Below are positions 1 through 12,785 of a stretch of 64,000 nucleotides of DNA, piece after piece. Position numbers and translations under genes: made by a program. The DNA is from Chrysogorgia sp. JL179-B06 (Eukaryota > Cnidaria > Anthozoa > Scleralcyonacea > Chrysogorgiidae). How positions within the stretch are numbered: position 1 is the stretch's first letter; each line of letters starts with the position of its first letter. The stretch spans positions 62,001 to 126,000 of the forward strand of contig JAYKKM010000199.1 in the NCBI GenBank assembly GCA_035772405.1. The letters run 5' to 3'. The notes under the pieces are model-generated. The model was not told the DNA's origin. It saw only the letters and a program-made list of their open reading frames with translations, and made no database searches.

Positions 1-2733
1 TCAAGCATCATCATTCTTTAGCTACATTCCCGAGAAATGTATGGTCGGTGCCGCCACTTGAAACCATATCAATGAAAATTATCAAAGCATTTAAAACATC
101 AATGCTTGATCTACAGTTCATTATTCTTCCTGGTTTTTGTTTCAATAATGTCGCCATTTTTGTTCAAGTTTTCACCCTCTTATTCATGGGAATGTCCACC
201 TTTTATGTTAAAAGCTGTACTTCTCCTTTTCAAAAACTTTACGAAAGCCCGGTTTCCATATGATCGCAGCGATCGTCGACTCGTTGCATTCATATAGAAA
301 TCGGACTTCGATCACAGAGATAGAAATTTTATGCCTCAAACATACGAGGGATGAAACTCACCTGCACTTCTTAAAACGCCATAAATAGTTACTGCACAAT
401 CTTGTCAGGAAAATGAAATCCAGCATCATCTTCAGATTACTCCAGAGATATTTATGGCCGCCAATTTGGAAATCATAGCATATATAAATGTATATGGGAG
501 AAGTATTCATCCTTGAAATGGACAAGTATTTACCTAACCTAAGCCTTAAACCTTATGGGGAATGTTTAAAACTTGTCCATCTCTCGAATAAAATAGTTCA
601 CTGTATATATATTTATAGTATGATACATAAGAACCACAAGCTTCTGTGGTTGATAAAAGCATTTAAAACATCAATGCTTGATCTACAGTTTTCATTATTC
701 TTCCTGGTTTTTGTTTCAATAATGTTGCCATTTTTGTTCAAGTTTTCACCCTCTTTTATTCATGGAAATGTGCACCTTTTATGTTAAAAGCTGTACTTCT
801 CCTTTTCAAAAACTTTACTAAAGCCCGGTTTCCATATGATCGCAGCGATCGTCGTCTCGTTGCATTCATATAGAAATCGGGCTTCGATCACAGAGATAGA
901 AATTTTATACCTCAAACATACGAGGGATGAAACTTACCTGCACTTCGTAAAACGCCATAAATTTACTGCACAATCTTGTCAGGAAAATGAAATCCAGCAT
1001 CATCTTCAGATTACTCCAGAGATATTTATGGCCGCCAATTTGGAAATCATAGCATATATAAATGTTTATGGGTGAAGTATTCATCCTTGAAATGGACAAG
1101 TATTTACCTAACCTAAGCCTTAAACCTTATGGGGAATGTTTAAAACTTGTCCATCTCTCGAATAAAATAGTTCACTGTGTATATATTTATAGTATGATAC
1201 ATAAAAACCACAAGCTTCTGTGGTTCTTCATGGTACATCTCAAGCATCATCATTCTTTAGCTACATTCCCGAGAAATGTATGGTCGGTGCCGCCACTTGA
1301 AACCATATCAATGAAAATTATCAAAGCATTTAAAACATCAATGCTTGATCTACAGTTCATTATTCTTCCTGGTTTTTGTTTCAATAATGTCGCCATTTTT
1401 GTTCAAGTTTTCACCCTCTTATTCATGGGAATGTCCACCTTTTATGTTAAAAGCTGTACTTCTCCTTTTCAAAAACTTTACGAAAGCCCGGTTTCCATAT
1501 GATCGCAGCGATCGTCGACTCGTTGCATTCATATAGAAATCGGACTTCGATCACAGAGATAGAAATTTTATGCCTCAAACATACGAGGGATGAAACTCAC
1601 CTGCACTTCTTAAAACGCCATAAATAGTTACTGCACAATCTTGTCAGGAAAATGAAATCCAGCATCATCTTCAGATTACTCCAGAGATATTTATGGCCGC
1701 CAATTTGGAAATCATAGCATATATAAATGTATATGGGAGAAGTATTCATCCTTGAAATGGACAAGTATTTACCTAACCTAAGCCTTAAACCTTATGGGGA
1801 ATGTTTAAAACTTGTCCATCTCTCGAATAAAATAGTTCACTGTATATATATTTATAGTATGATACATAAGAACCACAAGCTTCTGTGGTTGATAAAAGCA
1901 TTTAAAACATCAATGCTTGATCTACAGTTTTCATTATTCTTCCTGGTTTTTGTTTCAATAATGTTGCCATTTTTGTTCAAGTTTTCACCCTCTTTTATTC
2001 ATGGAAATGTGCACCTTTTATGTTAAAAGCTGTACTTCTCCTTTTCAAAAACTTTACTAAAGCCCGGTTTCCATATGATCGCAGCGATCGTCGTCTCGTT
2101 GCATTCATATAGAAATCGGGCTTCGATCACAGAGATAGAAATTTTATACCTCAAACATACGAGGGATGAAACTTACCTGCACTTCGTAAAACGCCATAAA
2201 TTTACTGCACAATCTTGTCAGGAAAATGAAATCCAGCATCATCTTCAGATTACTCCAGAGATATTTATGGCCGCCAATTTGGAAATCATAGCATATATAA
2301 ATGTTTATGGGTGAAGTATTCATCCTTGAAATGGACAAGTATTTACCTAACCTAAGCCTTAAACCTTATGGGGAATGTTTAAAACTTGTCCATCTCTCGA
2401 ATAAAATGGTTCACTGTATATATATTTATAGTATGATACATAAGAACCACAAGCTTCTGTGGTTCTTCATGGTACATCTCATGCATCATCATTCTTTTGC
2501 TACATTCCCAAGAAGTGTATGGTCGATGCCGCTACTTGAAACCATATCAATGAAAATTATCAAAGCATTTAAAACATCAATGCTTGATCTACAGTTTTCA
2601 TTATTCTTCCTGGTTTTTGTTTCAATAATGTTGCCATTTTTGTTCAAGTTTTCACCCTCTTATTCATGGAAATGTGCATCTTTTATGTTAAAAGCTGTAC
2701 TTCTCCTTTTCAAAAACTTTACTTATCTACAGT
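1..2733. repeat. Satellite block A, first run (about 4 units)
   Basis: Tandem copies of an A/T-rich unit of about 576-663 bp. Landmarks recur in each: CCTCAAACATACGAGGGATG, a TATATAAATG stretch, a hairpin GAACCAC-AAGCTTCT-GTGGTTC, and the first half of a MITE beginning GCCCGGTTTCCATATGATCG. Bases 1 to about 1168 repeat without visible difference at 1240 to about 2407, a two-unit (576+663) duplication with period 1239. Short ORFs recur at the same offset in every unit, so they are repeat-borne, not genes. The run continues off the left edge of the window. Confidence 0.9.
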
Positions 2734-5091
2734 ACACTGACCATGTGGCAAAAAAACAAGGAAACTAAAGCATTGTTTAGATTTCCTAATTAAGCCACAT
2801 AAGAATCTAACCTGAAACCAAGACCCAGGTCATCTACTTGCTTGGTAGAATTTTCTTGCTTCCTTTGATATAACCAAGAACAGTACTGCATTATCTCCTT
2901 GTATAATCCTCATTTCCATGTCTGTTTTACCATAGTGTATTTTAAATTTTCCATGATCCAATTCATTGTTCACAAAAATGTATCATAATATTGCCAAATA
3001 TCTCGTGTTTGTACTGTTCAACAAGCCAAGCTGATATCACATGAATTTGTTTTTAATATATCCAACCATTGCATTATTCAATCCATGAGTCACTGTCTCT
3101 TTAAGGATTTGCATACATGTAATCCACTGTTTCGCTTGCAGCATTAACCAGATAAATTGTTATTACTTTGTTAATTATTACATTGTTAAGTCCACACTGT
3201 TACTCTGACAAAGGTCTGCTTTTGTAACCTCATTTCCATGTTCCGTTTTGTTATGGTTTCTTTTTAATCACCCACCATTCCAAAAACAATTGTCATTGTA
3301 TTGCCAAAATTAATGTGTTTCTTTGCAATCTCCAACAATCCAAGCCAATGTCCAGTTATAATATCCAATCCTCAATTTAATTTTACATTGTTCAATCCAC
3401 AAGTCATTGTTGATCAGAATTTCCTGGTTTAAACTCCTTATATTGCTGCCATGAAATATCACATATCCACACAAGTGTTTATTTCATTACAGTTTGCATA
3501 TTGTTTTGCAATCCAAGCTGATAAATTAGCATCGTTTTTCCAAAACCATTAATTTATTGTTCAATCCGTACGAAGATTTTCTTTGTTCAGTTACACCTTA
3601 GTTCTGCAGCATGCCCAGCCTCATTCTGGCTTGGACATTAGCCAGATCAATCATACCATATGGTCACTCTGAAGGTTTATTTCACACTGTCTACATGCAC
3701 CTGTATGTTCATATCAGTCTGGTTTTGTAATCCTCATAATTTCCATGTTCTGTTTTGTTATAGTTTCTTTTTAATAATCCACGATCTTGATGAATTGTTC
3801 CCAAATAATTGTCATAATTATTACCAAAATTATCTTGTGTTTATTTGTAATCTCCAACAATCGAAGCTGACTTCACTTTAATACTGTATATCCAATCAAT
3901 TATATTGTTCAACCGTAAGTCATTTGTAGTTCTGCTACTCTCCAACAATCCAAGATGACAAAAGCATTGTTTCTCCAAAATCCACTCTCATTTAACATTG
4001 TTCAATCCATAAGACATTTTTCTTTAAAGTAAAAGGTCAGCGAGTTCGGCAGCATGCTCAGCCTCCTGGCTTAAAGACATTAATTATTAACCAGATCATT
4101 TGTTATTGATTACTGTCACTCTGACAAAAGATTTTTCCACATCCATCATCTGCATGCAACCACATTTTCACAGTCTTCAATTTTCAACTAGTCTGCTTTT
4201 GTAATCCCCATGATTTCCTTGTTCTGTTTTATTATAGTTTCTTTTTAATGATTATCTCCCGTTTCTTTGTGATCTCCAACAATCCAAACTAATGTCACTT
4301 TATATCCAATCAACATTATAGTATATTGTTCAATCCATTTGTAGTTCTGATGTATCACCAATGTACAACATTAGTCTGGAGCAGGTTTTTCATGTAATAT
4401 AAGCACCAATCAGTATAGACCACAGCTGGCTTGCATCAAGTTCAGTCAGCAATGAATTGCTTCATTATAATGTATTAAACAATTTCTTAAACATTCTTTG
4501 CACCAGTTTTCAGCTTCCTTTGTGCTCAGAATGTGTTGCTTCTCATCCATAGAAACAGATCTTGCTGTATGTTTTTGCCTGTTATGTATAGCAGTTTATG
4601 TGCAAAGTAAAATTTTGTCCTTGCATATCAACATTCTGGGACAAATTGTCCATTTGAAAAACTCATTGCATATAATAATATATTGGCGACATATTCATCC
4701 TCAAAATGGACAAGCTAATTGCCTAACCTAAGCCTTAAACCTATGGGGAATGTTTAAAACTTGTCCATCTCTCGAATAAAACAGTTCACTGTATATATAA
4801 TTATATTACTAAATGCACACAATTTTTAAGAATGTTATGGTAAAGTATTTGAGATGAACAAACCTACCTCTAGCCATACCAAAACCTCCATTCAATTTTC
4901 CACCTTACAGTAACCAAACCACCATAGAAACTGTAATTATAGCATAGCCCCTCTCTCCAATCCTTTTTCATGAGCATTGCATAAATTGGTGCAGATTCTT
5001 TATTTCTTCTAATTTTCATCCATTCTGCTTTTCTGGTACCATTCAGTACAGTGTATCAAATTCATTAAAAACATTTTAAAGGAAACTATTA
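2734..5091. repeat. Satellite block B, diverged left-edge copy
   Basis: Starts at the CACTGACCATGTGGC landmark and ends where CCTCAAACATACG opens the next A unit. It is about 0.7 kb longer than the middle copies and lacks the 36-bp array, keeping single degenerate relatives of it near 3760 and 4240. Internally it looks like an older tandem repeat: TCCAACAATCCAAGC followed by an ATATCCAATC...TTCAATCCATAAGTC segment recurs near 3330, 3500, 3850, 3945 and 4270. No gene is visible. Confidence 0.8.
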
Positions 5092-6330
5092 TGCCTCAAA
5101 CATACGAGGGATGAAACTTACCTCTACTTCTTAAAACGCCATAAATAGTTACTGCACAATATTGTCAGGAAAATGAAATCCAGCATCATCTTCAGATTAC
5201 TCCCGAGATATTTATGGCCGCCAATTTGGAAATCATAGCATATATAAATGTATATGAGTGAAGTATTCATCCTTGAAATGGACAAGTATTTACCTATCCT
5301 AAGCCTTAAACCTTATGGGGAATGTTTAAAACTTGTCCATCTCTCGAATAAAATAGTTCACTGTATATATATTTATAGTATGATACATAAGAACCACAAG
5401 CTTCTGTGGTTCTTCATGGTACATCTCAAGCATCATTCTTTAGTTACATTCTTGAGAAATGTATGGTCGGTGCCGCCACTTGAAACCATATCAATGAAAA
5501 TTATCAAAGCATTTAAAACATCAATGCTTGATCTATAGTTTATTATTCTTCCTGGTTTTTGTTGTAATGTTGCCATTTTTGTTCAAGTTTTCACCCTCTT
5601 TTGTTCATGGAAATGTCCACCTTTTATGTTAAAAGCTGTACTTCTCCTTCTCAAAAACTTTACTAAAGCTTGGTTTCCATATGATCGCAACGATCGTCGA
5701 CTCGTTGCATTCATATAGAAATCGGGCTTCGATCACAGAGATAGAAATTTTATGCCTCAAACATACGAGGGATGAAACTTACCTGCACTTCTTAAAACGC
5801 CATAAATAGTTACTGCACAATCTTGTCAGGAAAATGATATCCAGCATCATCTTCAGATTACTCCAGAGATATTTATGGCCGCCAATTTGGAAATCATAGC
5901 ATATATAAATGTATATGGGTGAAGTATTCATCCTTGAAATGGACAAGTATTTACCTAACCTAAGCCTTAAACCTTATGGGGAATGTTTAAAACTTGTCCA
6001 CCTCTCGAATAAAATAGTTCACTGTATACATATATGTATAGTATGATACATAGGAACCACAAGCTTCTGTGGTTCTTCATGGTGCATCTCAAGCATCATT
6101 CTTTAGCTACATTCCCGAGAAATGTATGGTCGGTGCCGCCACTTGAAACCATATCAATGAAAATTATCAAAGCATTTAAAACATCAATGCTTGATCTACA
6201 GTTTATTATTCTTCCTGGTTTTTGTTTCAATAATGTTGCCATTTTTGTTCAAGTTTTCACCTTCTTTTATTCATGGAAATGTCCACTTTTTATGTTAAAA
6301 GATGTACTTCTCCTTTTCAAAAACTTTACG
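5092..6330. repeat. Satellite block A, second run (2 units)
   Basis: Two A units. Landmark CCTCAAACATACGAGGGATG is at about 5094 and 5756. The first unit ends in a half MITE, and the second runs into the full MITE at 6331. ORFs starting at 5248 and 6034 are the recurrent repeat ORFs. Confidence 0.88.
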
Positions 6331-6561
6331 AAGTCCGGTTTCCATATGATCGCAACGATCGCAGCGATTGCAACGATCGTCGACTCGTTGCATTCATATA
6401 GAAATCGGGCTTCGATCGCAACGATCACAGAGATAGAAATTTTTCTATCTCTGCGATCGCAATGATCGCCAGGTTTATGGTTTCCATATGATCGCAAGGA
6501 TCGCAATGATCGCAGAACTCTTTATTTCTGCGATCCTTGCGATCATATGGAAACTGGGCTT
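6331..6561. mobile_element. MITE with long terminal inverted repeats, copy 1
   Basis: Left end is close to AAGCCCGGTTTCCATATG and the right end is its reverse complement (CATATGGAAAC-GGGCTT). The interior is rich in ATCGCAACG/ATCGCAATG words and holds a palindrome AGAGATAGAAA-TTT-TTCTATCTCT. Flanks suggest a TA target duplication. No transposase is present; TA target choice would fit Tc1/mariner-like mobilisation, which is inference. Confidence 0.7.
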
Positions 6562-8230
6562 TATCTACACTGACCATGTGGCAAAAAACAAGGAAACTAA
6601 AACATTGTTTAGATTTCCTAATTAAGCCACATAACAATCTAACCTGAAACCAAGACCCAGGTCATCTACTTGCTTGGTAGAATTTTCTTGCATCCTTTGA
6701 TATAACCAAGAACAGTACTCCATTATCTCCTGATATAATCCTCATTTCCATGTCTGTTTTACCATAGTACCTTTTAAAATTTTCCATGACCTCAACTCCA
6801 TTTGTTCACAAAAATTGTGTCGTGTTGCCAAATATCTCCTGTTTGTACTGTCCAACAATCGAAGCTGATGTGCACTTGCATTGGTTTTTAATATATCCAA
6901 TCATTGCATTATTCAATCCATGAATCACTGTCTCTTTAAAAGGATTTGCATACATGTAATTCTGATGTATCACCTGCAGTTCCCAGCTGGCTTGGACATC
7001 AACCAAATCAATTGTTATTACATTGTTTACCACACTAATCTGCACTCTGACAAGGGTTTTCATATCCCTTTGTTAATCCAAGTTGCGTATTGTTATGGTT
7101 TCTTTTTAATCATCCATGATCAATTTTGTTATAGTTTCTTTTTAATCATCCATGATCAATTTTGTTATGGTTTCTTCTTAATCATCCATGATCAATTTTG
7201 TTATGGTTTCTTTTTAAGCATCCATGATCAATTTTGTTATGGTTTCTTTTTAATCATCCATTATCAATTTTGTTATGGTTTCTTTTTAATCATCCATGAT
7301 CAATTTTGTTATGGTTTCTTTTTAATCATCCATGATCTCTATTCCATTTCTTCCCAAATAATTGTCATATTACCAAAATAATTATCTCCGTTTCTTTGTA
7401 ATCTCCAACAATCCAAACTAATGTCACTTTATATCCAATCAACTATATAGTATATTGTTCAATCCATTTGTAGTTCTGATGTATCACCAATGTACAACAG
7501 TCTGGAGCAGGTTTTTCATATAATATAAGCACCAATCAGTATAGACCAGAACTGGCTTGCATCAAGTTCAGTCAGAGCAATGAATTGCTTCATTATAATG
7601 TATTAAACAATTTCTTCAACATTCTTTGCACCAGTTTGCAGCTTCCTTTGTGCTCAGAATGTATTGCTTCTCATCCATAGAAACAGATCTTGCTGTATGT
7701 TATTGCATGTTATGTATTGCAGTTTATGTGCCAAGTAAAATTTTGGCATTGCATGTCAACATTCTGGGACAAATTGGGCATTTGAAAAACTCATTGCATA
7801 TAATAATATATTGGCGACATATTCATCCTCAAAATGGACAAGCTAATTACCTAACCTAAGCCTTAAACCTATGGGGAATGTTTAAAACTTGTCCATCTCT
7901 CGAATAAAACAGTTCACTGTATATATAATTATATTACTAAATGCACACCATTTTTAGGAATGTTATGGTAAAGTATTTGAGATGAACAAACCTACCTGTA
8001 GCCATACCAAAACCTCCATTCAATTTTCTACCTTACAGTAACCAAACCACCATAGAAACTGTAATTATATATAGCATAGCCCCTCTCTCCAATCCTTTTT
8101 CATGAGCATTGCATAAATTGGTGCAGATTCTTTATTTCTTCTAATTTTCATCCATTCTGTTTTTCTTTTCTAGTACCATTCATTCAGTACAGTGTATCAA
8201 ATTCATAAAAACATTTTAAAGGAAACTATT
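6562..8230. repeat. Satellite block B, middle copy 1
   Basis: About 1.67 kb, from TATCTACACTGACC to the next A unit. It contains an exon-like fragment near 6640-6735 (see the candidate exon at 20252), the 36-bp array, and a segment with CTCAAAATGGACAAGC that resembles the A-unit sequence around TTGAAATGGACAAG. A and B therefore share ancestry over about 150 bp. Confidence 0.85.
7091..7342. repeat. 36-bp minisatellite, 7 copies
   Basis: Unit beginning TGTTATGGTTTCTTTTTAAT and ending CATCCATGATCAATTT, 36 bp, nearly identical copies at 7091, 7127, 7163, 7199, 7235, 7271 and 7307 (last one partial). The length is a multiple of three and stop-free in one plus frame, giving a false ORF of repeated FCYGFFLIIHDQ. 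Confidence 0.93.
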
Positions 8231-9477
8231 ATGCCTCAAACATACGAGGGATGAAACTTACCTGTACTTCTTAAAACGCCACAAATAGTTACTGCACAAT
8301 CTTGTCAGGAAAATGAAATCCAGCATCATCTTCAGATTACTCCAGAGATATTTATGGCCGCCAATTTTGAAATCATAGCATATATAAATGTATATGAGTG
8401 AAGTATTCATCCTTGAAATGGACAAGTATTTACCTAACCTAAGCCTTAAACCTTATGGGGAATGTTTAAAACTTGTCCATCTCTCGAATAAAATAGTTCA
8501 CTGTATATATATTTATAGTTGATACATAAGAACCACAAGCTTCTGTGGTTCTTCATGGTACATCTCAAGCATCATCATTCTTTAGCTACATTCCCGATAA
8601 ATGTATGGTCGGTGCCGCCACTTGAAACCATATCAATGAAAATTATCAAAGCATTTAAAACATCAATGCTTGATCTACAGTTTTCATTATTCTTCCTGGT
8701 TTTTGTTTCAATAATGTTGCCATTTTTGTTCAAGTTTTCACCCTCTTTTATTCATGGAAATGTCCACCTTTTATGTTAAAAGCTGTACTTCTCCTTTTCA
8801 AAAACTTTACTAAAGCCCGGTTTCCATATGATCGCAGCGATCGCAACGATCGTCGCATTCATATAGAAATCGGGCTTCGATCACAGAGATAGAAATTTTA
8901 TGCCTCAAACATACGAGGGATGAAACTTACCTGCACTTCTTAAAACGCCATAAATAGTTACTGCACAATCTTGTCAGGAAAATGAAATCCTGCATCATCT
9001 TCAGGTTACTCCAGAGATATTTATGGCCGCCAATTTGGAAATCATAGCATATATGTATATGAGTGAAGTATTCATCCTTGAAATGGACAAGTATTTACCT
9101 AACCTAAGCCTTAAACCTTATCGGGAATGTTTAAAACTTGTCCATCTCTCGAATAAAATAGTTCACTGTATATATATATTATAGTATGATACATAAGAAC
9201 CACAAGCTTCTGTGGTTCTTCATGGTACATCTCAAGCATCATCATTATTTAGCTACATTCCCGAGAAATGTGGTCGGTGCCGCCACTTGAAACCATATCA
9301 ATGAAAATTATCAAAGCATTTAAAACATCAATGCTTGATCTACAGTTTTCATTATTCTTCCTGGTTTTTGTTTCAATAATGTTGCCATTTTTGTTCAAGT
9401 TTTCACCCTCTTTTATTCATGGAAATGTCCACCTTTTATGTTAAAAGCTGTACTTCTCCTTTTCAAAAACTTTCCGA
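8231..9477. repeat. Satellite block A, third run (2 units)
   Basis: Two A units with landmarks at about 8233 and 8904. The inner junction at about 8890-8905 goes from the MITE left half (AGAGATAGAAATTTT) straight into ATGCCTCAAACATACG. Confidence 0.88.
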
Positions 9478-9689
9478 AAGCCCGGTTTCCATATGATCGC
9501 AACGATCGTCGACTCGTTGCATTCATATAGAAATCGGGCTTCGATCGCGACGATCACAGAGATAGAAATTTTTCTATCTCTGCAATCGCAATGATCGCCA
9601 GGTTTATGGTTTCCATATGATCGTAATGATCGCAGAACTCTTTATTTCTGCGATCGTTGGATCATTGCGATCATATGGAAACCGGGCTT
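9478..9689. mobile_element. MITE with long terminal inverted repeats, copy 2
   Basis: Same element and same position (A-to-B junction) as at 6331. Ends are AAGCCCGGTTTCCATATG and CATATGGAAACCGGGCTT, followed by TATCTACACTG. Confidence 0.7.
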
Positions 9690-11318
9690 TATCTACACTG
9701 ACCATGTGGCAAAAAACAAGGAAACTAAAACATTGTTTAGATTTCCAAATTAAGCCACATAACAATCTAACCTGAAACCAAGAACCAGGTCATCTACTTG
9801 CTTGGTAGAATTTTCTTGCATCCTTTGATATAACCAAGAACAGTACTCCATTATCTCCTGATATAATCCTCATTTCCATGTCTGTTTTACCATAGTACCT
9901 TTTAAAATTTTCCATGACCTCAACTCCATTTGTTCACAAAAATGTGTCTTGTTCCCAAATATCTCCTGTTTGTACTGTCCAACAATCCAAGCTGATGTGC
10001 ACTTGCATTGGTTTTTAATATATCCAATCATTGCATTATTCAATCCATGAATCACTGTCTCTTTAAAAGGATTTGCATACATGTAATTCTGCTGTATCAC
10101 CTGCAGTTCCCAGCTGGCTTGGACAACAACCAGATCAATTGTTATTACATTGTTCACCACTCTAATCTGTCACTCTGACAATGGTTTTCATATCCCTTTG
10201 TTAATCCAAGTTCCGTTTTGTTATGCTTTCTTTTTAATCATCCATGATCAATTTTGTTATGGTTTCTTTTTAATCATCCATGATCAATTTTGTTATGGTT
10301 TCTTTTTAATCATCCATGATCAATTTTGTTATGGTTTCTTTTTAATCATCCATGATCAATTTTGTTATGGTTTCTTTTTAATCATCCATGATCAATTTTG
10401 TTATGGTTTATTTTTAATCATCCATGATCTCTATTCCATTTCTTCCCAAATAATTGTCATATTACCAAAATAATTATCTCCGTTTCTTTGTAATCTCCAA
10501 CAATCCAAACTAATGTCACTTTATATCCAATCAACTATATAGTATATTGTTCAATCCATTTGTAGTTCTGATGTATCACCAATGTACAACATTAGTCTGG
10601 ACCAGGTTTTTCATGTAATATAAGCACCAATCAGTATAGACCACAGCTGGCTTGCATCAAGTTCAGTCAGAGCAATGAATTGCTTCATTATAATGTATTA
10701 AACAATTTCTTCAGCAGTCTATGCACCAGTTTGCAGCTTCCTTTGTGCTCAGAATGTATTGCTTCTCATCCATAGAAACATATCTTGCTGTATGTTATTG
10801 CATGTTATGTATAGCAGTTTGTGCCAAGTAAAATTTTCTCCTTGCATCTCAACATTCTGGGACAAATTGTCCATTTGAAAAACTCATTGCATATAATAAT
10901 ATATTGGTGACATATTCATCCTCAAAATGGACAAGCTAATTACCTAACCTAAGTCTTAAACCTATGGGGAATGTTTAAAACTTGTCCATCTCTCGAATAA
11001 AGCAGTTCACTGTATATATAATTATATTACACTAATGCACACCATTTTTAGGAATGTTATGGTAAAGTATTTGAGATGAACAAACCTACCTGTAGCCATA
11101 CCAAAACCTCCATTCAATTTTCCACCTTACAGTAACCAAACCACCATAGAAACTGTAATTATAGCATAGCCCCTCTCTCCAATCCTTTTTCATGAGCATT
11201 GCATAAATTGGTGCATATTCTTTATTTCTTCTAATTTTCATCCATTCTGTTTTTCTTTTCTAGTACCATTCAGTACAGTGTATCAAATTCATTAAAAACA
11301 TTTTAAAGGAAACTATTA
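9690..11318. repeat. Satellite block B, middle copy 2
   Basis: About 1.63 kb and closely similar to the copy at 6562. Contains the 36-bp array at 10219. Confidence 0.87.
10219..10434. repeat. 36-bp minisatellite, 6 copies
   Basis: Copies start at 10219, 10255, 10291, 10327, 10363 and 10399. Same unit as at 7091. A plus-strand ORF of repeated FCYGFFLIIHDQ across it is an artefact of the repeat. Confidence 0.93.
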
Positions 11319-12546
11319 TGCCTCAAACATACGAGGGATGAAACTTACCTGTATTTCTTAAAACACCATAAATAGTTACTGCACAATCTTGTCAGGAAAA
11401 TGAAATCCAGCATCATCTTCAGAATTACTCCAAAGATATTTATGGCCGCCAATTTGTAAATCATAGCAAATATAAATATATATGAGTAAAGTATTCATCC
11501 TTGAAATGGACAAGTATTTACCTAACCTAAGCCTTAAACCTTATGGGGAATGTTTAAAACTTGTCCATCTCTCGAATAAAATAGTTCACTGTGTATATAT
11601 TTATAGTATGATACATAAGAACCACAAGCTTCTGTGGTTCTTCATGGTACATCTCAAGCATCATTCTTTAGCTACATTCCCGAGAAATGTATGGTCGGTG
11701 CCGCTACTTGAAACCATATCAATGAAAATTATCAAAGCATCAATGCTTGATCTACAGTTTTCATTATTCTTCCTGGTTTTTGTTTCAATAATGTTGCCAT
11801 TTTTGTTCAAGTTTTCACCCTCTTTTATTCATGGGAATGTCCACCTTTTATGTTAAAAGCTGCACTTCTCCTTTTCAAAAACTTTACTAAAGCCCGGTTT
11901 CCATATGATCGCAACGATCGTCGACTCGTTGCATTCATATAGAAATCGGGCTTCGATCACAGAGATAGAAATTTTATGCCTCAAACATACGAGGGATGAA
12001 ACTTACCTGCACTTCTTAAAACGCCATAAATAGCCGTTACTGCACAATCTTGTCAGGAAAATGAAATCCAGCATCATCTTCAGATTACTCCAGAGATATT
12101 TATGGCCGCCAATTTGGAAATCATAGCATATATAAATATATATGAGTGAAGTATTCATCCTTGAAATGGACAAGTATTTACCTAACCTAAGCCTTAAACC
12201 TTATGGGGAATGTTTAAAACTTGTCCATCTCTCGAATAAAATAGTTCACTGTATATATATATTTATAGTTGATACATAAGAACCACAAGCTTCTGTGGTT
12301 CTTCATGGTACAATTCTTTAGCTACATTCTTAAGAAGTGTATGGTCGGTGCCGCTACTTGAAACCATATCAATGAAAATTATGAAAGCATTTAAAACATC
12401 AATGCTTGATCTACAGTTTTCATTATTCTTCCTGGTTTTTGTATCAATAATGTTGCCATTTTTGTTCAAGTTTTCACCCTCTTATTCGTGGAAATGTCCA
12501 CCTTTTATGTTAAAAGATGTACTTCTCCTTTTCAAAAACTTTACGA
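11319..12546. repeat. Satellite block A, fourth run (2 units)
   Basis: Two A units with landmarks at about 11321 and 11980. Small indels (for example loss of TTTAAAACAT near 11740) distinguish these copies. Confidence 0.87.
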
Positions 12547-12785
12547 AAGCCCGGTTTCCATATGATCGCAACGATCGGAGCGATTGCAACGATCGTCGAC
12601 TCGTTGCATTCATATAGAAATCGGGCTTCGATCGCGACGATCACAGAGATAGAAATTTTTCTATCTCTGCGATCGCAATGATCGCCAGGTTTATGGTTTC
12701 CATATTATCGCAAGGATCGCAATGATCGCAGAACTCTTTATTTCTGCGATCGTTGCGATCATTGCGATCATATGGAAACCGGGTT
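12547..12785. mobile_element. MITE with long terminal inverted repeats, copy 3
   Basis: Third full copy at the A-to-B junction. The ends match the other copies; the right end reads GGAAACCGGGTTT. Confidence 0.7.
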
